Below, piece after piece: positions 56,847 to 64,000 of a stretch of DNA of 64,000 nt; positions within the stretch are counted from its first letter, which is position 1; every line of letters begins with the position of its first letter. A program made the position numbers and the translations under genes. This DNA is from Pararhizobium sp. A13 (GTDB lineage Bacteria; Pseudomonadota; Alphaproteobacteria; Rhizobiales; Rhizobiaceae): positions 3,235,001-3,299,000 of the forward strand of contig NZ_CP149510.1 in the NCBI RefSeq assembly GCF_040126305.1, given 5' to 3'. The notes beneath the pieces are model-generated. The model made no database searches, was not told the DNA's origin, and worked only from the letters and a program-made list of their open reading frames with translations.

Positions 56847-57611
56847 ATGAACCGTCGCCGCCGTATCTACGAAGGCAAAGCCAAGATCCTTTACGAGGGT
56901 CCTGAGCCAGGCACGCTGATCCAGTTTTTCAAAGATGACGCCACCGCCTTCAACAAGAAGAAGCACGATGTCATCGACGGCAAGGGCGTGCTCAACAACC
57001 GGATTTCGGAATACATCTTCACGCATCTGAACAGGATCGGCATTCCCACGCACTTCATCCGCCGCCTCAACATGCGCGAACAGCTGATCAAGGAAGTGGA
57101 AATCATTCCACTCGAGATCGTCGTGCGCAACGTGGCCGCAGGCTCGCTCTCCAAGCGCCTCGGAATCGAGGAAGGCGTCGTCCTGCCGCGCTCCATCATC
57201 GAATTCTACTATAAGGCCGATGCGCTCGACGACCCGATGGTCTCCGAAGAGCACATCACCGCCTTCGGCTGGGCTAGCCCGCAGGAACTCGACGACATCA
57301 TGGCGCTCGCCATCCGGATCAACGACTTCCTCACCGGCCTGTTCCTGGGTGTCGGCATCCAGCTCGTCGATTTCAAGATCGAATGCGGCCGCCTGTTCGA
57401 GGGCGACATGATGCGCATCATCCTGGCGGACGAAATCTCGCCGGACAGCTGCCGTCTCTGGGACGTCGAAACCAAGGAAAAGATGGACAAGGACCGGTTC
57501 CGCCGCGACATGGGCGGCCTCGTCGAGGCCTATCAGGAAGTGGCCCGCCGCCTTGGCATCATGAACGAGAACGAGCCGCCCCGCGGCACCGGCCCCGTGC
57601 TGGTGAAATAA
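56847..57611 (+). CDS. purC: Phosphoribosylaminoimidazole-succinocarboxamide (SAICAR) synthase
   Basis: A 254-residue ATP-dependent ligase of purine synthesis, joining aspartate to CAIR. N-terminal [34 protein letters not shown], the ATP-site [16 protein letters not shown], and [25 protein letters not shown] are all standard. ATG at 56847, just after an in-frame TTG. It is followed by purS after 16 bases. Confidence 0.97.
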   Translation: MNRRRRIYEGKAKILYEGPEPGTLIQFFKDDATAFNKKKHDVIDGKGVLNNRISEYIFTHLNRIGIPTHFIRRLNMREQLIKEVEIIPLEIVVRNVAAGSLSKRLGIEEGVVLPRSIIEFYYKADALDDPMVSEEHITAFGWASPQELDDIMALAIRINDFLTGLFLGVGIQLVDFKIECGRLFEGDMMRIILADEISPDSCRLWDVETKEKMDKDRFRRDMGGLVEAYQEVARRLGIMNENEPPRGTGPVLVK

Positions 57612-57627
57612 GCAGGAAAAGACAAAA

Positions 57628-57870
57628 GTGATCAATGCACGCGTAACAGTGACGCTGAAGAACGGCGTTCTCGACCCGCAGGGCAAGGCAATCGAGGGCG
57701 CGCTTGGCGCTCTCGGTTTCGACGGCATCGGCCATGTTCGCCAAGGCAAGGTTTTCGATCTCCAGATCGAGACCGCCGACAAGGCGAAGGCCGAAGCCGA
57801 CCTCAAGGCCATGTGCGAGAAACTTCTGGCTAACACGGTGATCGAGAACTACACGATCGCTCTCGACTGA
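57628..57870 (+). CDS. purS: Phosphoribosylformylglycinamidine synthase subunit PurS
   Basis: An 80-residue small subunit that bridges PurL and the glutaminase PurQ in the three-part FGAM synthase. NARVTVTLKNGVLDPQGKAIEGAL is the standard N-terminus; complete and of normal length. GTG start at 57628. It lies 16 bases after purC. Confidence 0.96.
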   Translation: MINARVTVTLKNGVLDPQGKAIEGALGALGFDGIGHVRQGKVFDLQIETADKAKAEADLKAMCEKLLANTVIENYTIALD

Positions 57871-57889
57871 GGGTTGAAGGAGCCGTCTC

Positions 57890-58084
57890 ATGGGCGACGT
57901 GACGAAGGAGATGCTCTACGCTGAAGTCGTGGAACCTGACCGGCGTCTCGGCGAAACCGTGAGCTCACTTGAAGAATTGGTCTCCCTCATGAGGGTGACC
58001 AATCGGGAACTGGCAGAAGGCCGTGCGCGAACGGAAGCGCTGAAACAAGCGCTGTTCGGGAATCGCTTCGAGACCGCGGGCTGA
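57890..58084 (+). CDS. Unknown small protein (64 aa) between purS and purQ
   Basis: A 64-residue acidic, helical protein (MGDVTKEMLYAEVVEPDRRL at the start, then an SLEELVSLMRVTNREL helix). A good AAGGAG lies ten bases before the ATG, and the gap to purS is 19 bases, so it is probably expressed with the purine genes. I do not recognise a family. Its N-terminus resembles that of the next small gene (MADVTQEL), so the two may be paralogues or parts of one family of coiled-coil proteins. Confidence 0.65.
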   Translation: MGDVTKEMLYAEVVEPDRRLGETVSSLEELVSLMRVTNRELAEGRARTEALKQALFGNRFETAG

Positions 58085-58088
58085 TTGC

Positions 58089-58328
58089 ATGGCTGATGTC
58101 ACTCAGGAGCTCATTCATGAGATGCTGCGACGAGTGCATGTCAGAGCTGACAAGGCTGATACCGGCATACGTGACCTGCGAAGACTTTCGCTGCACGCCC
58201 ACCAGAATGACACCAACACGCTCTACACAATGCTTCATCAAACTGATGAGCGCTTGGAGAGAATAGAAAACCGCCTCGAACTGCGTGAGCTTGCAGAGGC
58301 CCAATCCAGGTTTGAACCGCACCCATGA
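58089..58328 (+). CDS. Unknown coiled-coil small protein (79 aa) between purS and purQ
   Basis: A 79-residue helical protein ([21 protein letters not shown], then [26 protein letters not shown]). The sequence suits a coiled coil of the kind found in short rhizobial proteins paired with [12 protein letters not shown] starts. It begins four bases after the preceding gene and overlaps the purQ start by four bases, so it is translationally coupled to purQ. Function unknown. Its weak ribosome site argues for coupling to the previous gene. Confidence 0.65.
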   Translation: MADVTQELIHEMLRRVHVRADKADTGIRDLRRLSLHAHQNDTNTLYTMLHQTDERLERIENRLELRELAEAQSRFEPHP

Positions 58329-58996
58329 AATCCGCCGTCGTCCAGCTCCCAGGCCTCAACCGTGACCGCGACATGATCGCGGCGCTAACCAAGATTTCCG
58401 GCAAGGCGCCGGTGACGATCTGGCAGACCGAGACGGATATTCCGGATGTCGATCTGATCGTCATCCCCGGCGGCTTCTCCTATGGCGACTATCTGCGTTG
58501 CGGCGCAATCGCGGCGCGCATGCCGGTGATGCAGGCGATCAAGGCAAAAGCCGAGACCGGCGTCAAGGTGCTGGGCGTCTGCAACGGCTTCCAGATCCTG
58601 GTCGAGGCCGGCCTTTTGCCTGGCGCGCTGATGCGCAATGCCTCGCTGAAATTCGTGTGCAAGGAAATCATGCTGGAAGTCGTCAACGCCAACACCGACT
58701 TCAGCCGCGCCTATGAACAGGGACAGATCATCCGCTGCCCCGTCGCCCATCACGATGGCAATTATTTTGCCGACGCGGAAACGCTGAAGACCATAGAGGG
58801 CAACGGCCAGGTCGTTTTCCGCTATGCCGCAGGCACCAACCCGAACGGTTCGATCAACGACATTGCCGGTGTTGTCAACGCCAAGGGCAATGTCCTCGGC
58901 ATGATGCCGCATCCGGAAAACCTGATCGAGGCCGCCCACGGCGGCGCCGATGGGCGCGGCCTGTTCGCTTCCGCTCTTGATGTAATCGCTGCTTAA
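58325..58996 (+). CDS. purQ: Phosphoribosylformylglycinamidine synthase subunit PurQ (glutaminase)
   Basis: A 223-residue class I glutamine amidotransferase that feeds ammonia to PurL. The nucleophile Cys is in [10 protein letters not shown], with the His/Glu pair in [10 protein letters not shown]. The ATG overlaps the small coiled-coil gene stop, making one transcript of purC-purS-x-y-purQ. Confidence 0.96.
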   Translation: MKSAVVQLPGLNRDRDMIAALTKISGKAPVTIWQTETDIPDVDLIVIPGGFSYGDYLRCGAIAARMPVMQAIKAKAETGVKVLGVCNGFQILVEAGLLPGALMRNASLKFVCKEIMLEVVNANTDFSRAYEQGQIIRCPVAHHDGNYFADAETLKTIEGNGQVVFRYAAGTNPNGSINDIAGVVNAKGNVLGMMPHPENLIEAAHGGADGRGLFASALDVIAA

Positions 58997-59010
58997 CATT
59001 CCGTCTGATA

Positions 59011-59046
59011 GAAGGCTCCCTCAGAGATAGAATCACAGGGGCCTTC
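59011..59046 (+). promoter_or_regulatory. Hairpin covering the ribosome site of the lipoprotein gene
   Basis: GAAGGCTCC (59011-59019) pairs with GGGGCCTTC (59038-59046), nine pairs with one G-U. The right arm includes the AGGGG Shine-Dalgarno of the ATG at 59049, so folding would hide the start site. It also lies just after the purQ stop and could act as an inefficient terminator. Confidence 0.45.
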
Positions 59047-59048
59047 CG

Positions 59049-59456
59049 ATGCGTGGCGCAACTTTCATCCGTTTCATTGCAACTGCCGGCGCAGTCGCCA
59101 CCCTTGGGCTTATCGCCGGATGCCAGTCGGCGAGCCCGCCCGCACCTGCGCAGAGCACGGCGGCTTTGCCGACCATGGAACGCGTCGCGCTCGGCGCCAA
59201 CGCCTGCTGGTTCAAGTCTGGGGACGCAGCCTTCAAGCCGTATCGCCTGGCGCCGGAACTCAACTCTTTCTCCGGACGCCCGCGCATCCTGCTCGTCAAG
59301 CGCAATTCACCTGAATCGCGCCCGCTCGCCGTCGTCCAGGCAGAGGGACACCCTGCCCGGCTTCAAGCCTTCGGACCGCTGTTCAATGAAGCGGTTGGAG
59401 CGAGAATGGCAACAGACGTGAAGCGCTGGGCCGCGGGCGGTACCGGTTGCCGATAA
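59049..59456 (+). CDS. Small lipoprotein
   Basis: A 135-residue predicted lipoprotein: hydrophobic signal with lipobox (LIAGC, Cys25), then a Pro/Ala-rich linker and a compact domain (ANACWFKSGDAAFKPYRLAPEL) of unknown family. The remaining Cys residues, in ACWF and the terminal TGCR, may form a disulfide. The start is preceded by AGGGG inside a hairpin. It lies 52 bases after purQ but may have its own signal. Confidence 0.75.
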   Translation: MRGATFIRFIATAGAVATLGLIAGCQSASPPAPAQSTAALPTMERVALGANACWFKSGDAAFKPYRLAPELNSFSGRPRILLVKRNSPESRPLAVVQAEGHPARLQAFGPLFNEAVGARMATDVKRWAAGGTGCR

Positions 59457-59710
59457 GGCGCTTGCGGGAACGGACCCACCGCGACGACAGCACTCCGCCA
59501 AATCTTGCAGCTTTTCTTTTTTAGAGTTTTGCTCGACAATTCCCCGTCGCGGACTTTTGACCGAGCCTCCCGAGATGCGGGCAGTATTTTGTGCGTTTCC
59601 AGCCAGGGATGCGCTCAAGCCTGTCACGAAACTGAGTTACGTCGCTCAAAGCGAGTCCACAGCAAATGCCGCCGTCCTCCCACGGCCAGGAATGCACCAA
59701 AGGCATATTG

Positions 59711-60058
59711 ATGAGTGTTACGATCTATCACAACAACCGTTGCACCACGTCCCGGGCGGTGCTGGAGACGATCCGCGAATCCGGTATCGAGCCTGTCATC
59801 ATCGACTACATGAAGACGCCGCCAACCCACGAGCAGATGCTGGCCCTTCTGCTGGCCATGGACATGTCACCGCGCGCGCTGTTGCGCACGAAAGAGCACT
59901 CTTACCTGTCGCTTAAACTTGACGATGAGAGCAAGACAGACCGACAGATCCTGGATGCCATGCTGGAACACCCCGAACTGATCGAACGGCCGATCGTCGT
60001 CACCGGAAAAGGCGTTGCGGTCTGCCGGCCGAAGACGAAGGTTCTCGAGCTCCTGTAG
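59711..60058 (+). CDS. arsC: Arsenate reductase (glutaredoxin-dependent), ArsC family
   Basis: A 115-residue ArsC/Spx-fold protein. The catalytic Cys is in YHNNRCTTSRAVLE and the family motif RPIVVTGKGVAVCRPKTKVLELL closes the protein. It reduces arsenate with glutathione/glutaredoxin; some family members have other roles. The ATG at 59711 gives the normal N-terminus. There is no arsR or arsenite pump next to it, so its role in resistance is not assured. Confidence 0.9.
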   Translation: MSVTIYHNNRCTTSRAVLETIRESGIEPVIIDYMKTPPTHEQMLALLLAMDMSPRALLRTKEHSYLSLKLDDESKTDRQILDAMLEHPELIERPIVVTGKGVAVCRPKTKVLELL

Positions 60059-60073
60059 CCGGCAGAACCGCGA

Positions 60074-60325
60074 TCAATTCCAGAAGGGTTGCGAGGCCTC
60101 GCGCCGGGCCTCCGCTGGCGTGACGCCTATGTCCGCAAGCTGTTCATCTGTCAGTTCGGCAAGGGCAAGGCGGCTGAGCCGCTTTTCCTCCCGCGCCGCA
60201 ACCCAGGAGATCACCCGCCAGAACAGGAGCCTCGCACGTGGCAGGACGCCAACGGGTGCCCGAATTGTATTTTTTTTCGATGAGCAAATTGAATCATCTG
60301 CAGTGCAAATTGTACCCATTGCCAT
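60074..60325 (-). CDS. DUF1127 small protein
   Basis: About 83 residues with a C-terminal DUF1127 domain (RLLFWRVISWVAAREEKRLSRLALAELTDEQLADIGVTPAEARRE). Such short Arg-rich proteins are common in rhizobia, with roles reported in small-RNA and phosphate control for some. The start is uncertain: MGTIC at 60319, MAMG at 60325 or one codon earlier. The open frame extends far upstream in the shadow of the MocR gene. It is convergent with arsC and divergent from MocR. Confidence 0.65.
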   Translation of the reverse strand: MAMGTICTADDSICSSKKNTIRAPVGVLPRARLLFWRVISWVAAREEKRLSRLALAELTDEQLADIGVTPAEARREASQPFWN

Positions 60326-60406
60326 CATCCTATCGATTGTCACGGTTACTTTCGAGTGTTTCAATGTCTTAATTGACTCAAAAATGGATGCAATGTAGAA
60401 ATTGTA
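60263..60406. promoter_or_regulatory. Three AATTGTA repeats, possible MocR operator
   Basis: AATTGTA occurs at 60263-60269, 60308-60314 and 60400-60406, in the region shared by the DUF1127 and MocR genes. The last copy touches the MocR start codon. GntR/MocR regulators commonly bind direct repeats in their own divergent promoter region. This is an inference from repetition. Confidence 0.35.
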
Positions 60407-60409
60407 ACC

Positions 60410-61828
60410 ATGACAACTTGGATGCCAGACCCCGGCCAAGGCCAAGGCCCTCTTTACGCGCGCATTGCCGACCAGATCGAGCAGGCGATTGCCGGCGGCG
60501 TGCTGCCGGCTGGCACGAAACTGCCGCCGCAGCGCAATCTTGCCTTTGATATCGGCGTGACAATCGGCACAATCGGCCGTGCCTATCATCTGGTGCGCGA
60601 ACGCGGCCTTGTTAGCGGCGAGGTTGGCCGCGGCACCTATGTACTCGACAATGCGGACATGCGGCCGGCCGAACAGGCCGATCCGATGACCGCGGCACTT
60701 GCCGGCACCCGGCCGATCAAGGCGCCGCCGGGCAAGCTCAGGTTCGACAGCACGGCCGCGCCAGATATCGGCCAGGGCAAGTCGCTCGAAAAGTTGCTGA
60801 TCGACATCAGCCGCGAACACCATGCCGACATCGCCAGCTATGCTCGCGATTTCCCGGCGCACTGGTTCGAAGCGGGAAGCCGGTGGCTTGCCAAGGGAGC
60901 GTTCAAGCCGCAGCCCGATCGAATCGTCCCGACCCTCGGCGCCCACGCCGGTGCAGTCGCCGTCATCGCGGCCGTTACCGCTCCGGGCGACAAGATCGCT
61001 TTCGAAAACATCACCTATTCACAGATCAGCCGCAGCGCCGGCCTGATCGGTCGACGCACGATTCTCCTGCGCACCGACGAATACGGCCTTGATCCGGAAG
61101 ACTTCGAGCGCGTCTGTGCCCAGCAGCATCCGAAACTCGCCTTCCTGATGCCGACCGCACAAAATCCGACAGTCGTGACATTGTCGTTGGAGCGCCGGCA
61201 GGCGATCGCCGACATTGCCCGCCGCTACGGCGTCTGGCTGCTGGAGGATGATCTCTATGGCGCAATGACCGGCGACATGACGCCGCTTCTCGCCGAACTA
61301 GCGCCGGAGCGGACATTTCTGGTTGGCGGCCTGTCGAAATCGGTTGCGGCCGGGGTGCGCGGCGGTTGGGTCGCCTGCCCTCCCCATTTCAGCCAACGCA
61401 TCCGTATTGCCCACAAGATGGTGAGCGGCGGCATGCCGTTTCTGCTCGCCGAACTCTGCGCACGCCTCGTGCTGAGCGGCGAAGCCGCGATCCTGCGCTC
61501 CAGATGTATCGATGAGATCCGCGCGCGCGAGCAGATGGCGCGCGCGATATTTTCAGGGATCGAGTTCAACTCTCATCCGCATGTGCCTTTCCTCTGGCTG
61601 AAGCTGTCCGAGCCGTGGTTCTCCGGCACCTTCAAGCACGCAGCCTTCGAGGAGGGCGTGCTGGTCGATGACGAGGACGAGTTCAAGGCAGGGCGGACGG
61701 AGAGCGTCTTTCATCGCGTGCGGATCGGCTTCTCCTCGCCCGCCGACCGCAACGAGGTGCGGCGCGGATTCCTGACGCTTCGCCGGCTGCTCGACAGCGG
61801 CCGCACCGGCTATGACAGCTTCGCCTGA
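60410..61828 (+). CDS. MocR-family transcriptional regulator (GntR HTH plus aminotransferase-like domain)
   Basis: A 472-residue PLP-binding regulator. N-terminal GntR-type winged HTH (about 10-85, PLYARIADQIEQAI...LPPQRNLAFDIGVTIGTIGRAYHLVRERGLVSG) and a fold-type I aminotransferase-like domain (about 110-465). The PLP lysine is K310 in GGLSKSVAAG, with the Asp segment LLEDDLYGAM. MocR proteins usually control genes of B6, amino-acid or GABA metabolism next to them; no target is obvious here except the divergent DUF1127 gene. There is no Shine-Dalgarno before the ATG. Confidence 0.9.
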   Translation: MTTWMPDPGQGQGPLYARIADQIEQAIAGGVLPAGTKLPPQRNLAFDIGVTIGTIGRAYHLVRERGLVSGEVGRGTYVLDNADMRPAEQADPMTAALAGTRPIKAPPGKLRFDSTAAPDIGQGKSLEKLLIDISREHHADIASYARDFPAHWFEAGSRWLAKGAFKPQPDRIVPTLGAHAGAVAVIAAVTAPGDKIAFENITYSQISRSAGLIGRRTILLRTDEYGLDPEDFERVCAQQHPKLAFLMPTAQNPTVVTLSLERRQAIADIARRYGVWLLEDDLYGAMTGDMTPLLAELAPERTFLVGGLSKSVAAGVRGGWVACPPHFSQRIRIAHKMVSGGMPFLLAELCARLVLSGEAAILRSRCIDEIRAREQMARAIFSGIEFNSHPHVPFLWLKLSEPWFSGTFKHAAFEEGVLVDDEDEFKAGRTESVFHRVRIGFSSPADRNEVRRGFLTLRRLLDSGRTGYDSFA

Positions 61829-62012
61829 TCGAACCACCGGTCGCGCCAGCAAAAAGCCCGCGATCTCCTGTGCTTTTCCGGCATTTTCCTGTCGCATCCC
61901 GGGATAGCATCGGCTAAAGAAACGCCGACGCGATCTCTTTGTTTTGACGCATCCCTTCAGGCAGACGGCATCCTGGCCGTCCGGGATGCTCCAACGGACC
62001 GAATGGACCACG

Positions 62013-64000
<1,988 letters not shown>

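Overview
The window reads as chromosome of a high-GC alphaproteobacterium of the Rhizobiaceae (Rhizobium/Agrobacterium/Neorhizobium type). The evidence is the seven-gene suf operon in the order sufS2-B-C-D-S1-(DUF59)-sufA, the glycine-riboswitch gcvTHP operon, the divergent anmK/tyrS pair, and purC-purS-purQ with purL nearby. An ATPase zeta-subunit gene (DUF1476) and rhizobial-type palindromic repeats agree. No rRNA, tRNA or CRISPR array was seen. The two end genes, a sulfatase at the left and purL at the right, are cut by the window edges.

The left 13 kb looks accessory. Bases 1-6440 hold a sulfatase cluster: a Tat-exported sulfatase (partial, minus), then on plus a SphA-like outer-membrane barrel, a Sec-exported sulfatase and two DUF1254/DUF1214 proteins. 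Together they suggest uptake and hydrolysis of a sulfated organic compound. From 6.4 to 13.1 kb is a mosaic: a small HNH nuclease, an IS21 istB remnant joined to the tail of a GIY-YIG (T5orf172/MUG113) gene, a polysaccharide-lyase-like secreted protein, an HtrA-like protein that has lost its catalytic triad, and a decaying FtsH-like AAA/M41 protease gene with two small unknown genes behind it.

From about 13.1 kb the content looks like core chromosome. In order it holds a VOC protein, a MITE-like repeat, two lipid-anchored L,D-transpeptidases, an AhpD-like protein, a SnoaL-like protein and a copper-handling YcnI-PCuAC fusion with a small partner. Next come the tandem glycine riboswitch with gcvT-gcvH-gcvP, a three-PAS histidine kinase and the suf operon (26.5-33.5 kb). 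The suf operon covers the SufBCD scaffold, two cysteine desulfurases, a DUF59 factor and an A-type carrier.

The 33.7-47 kb stretch is housekeeping and envelope: alpha/beta hydrolase, diguanylate-cyclase fragment, anmK, tyrS, a giant AsmA-like protein, a Bcp peroxiredoxin, a DUF455 ferritin-like protein, an M23 peptidase, a DEAD-box helicase, Nudix, TfoX and flavin reductase proteins. From 47 to 64 kb are a periplasmic binding protein overlapping a P1 peptidase, rpe, purB, a PilZ protein, membrane and hydrolase genes, a TylF-like methyltransferase, the ATPase zeta subunit, purC-purS-(two unknown small genes)-purQ, arsC, a MocR regulator and purL.

The points I think most worth a second look are the triad-less HtrA-like protein, the decaying FtsH-like three-gene module, the IstB/GIY-YIG chimera, and the two small unknown proteins sitting inside the purS-purQ operon.
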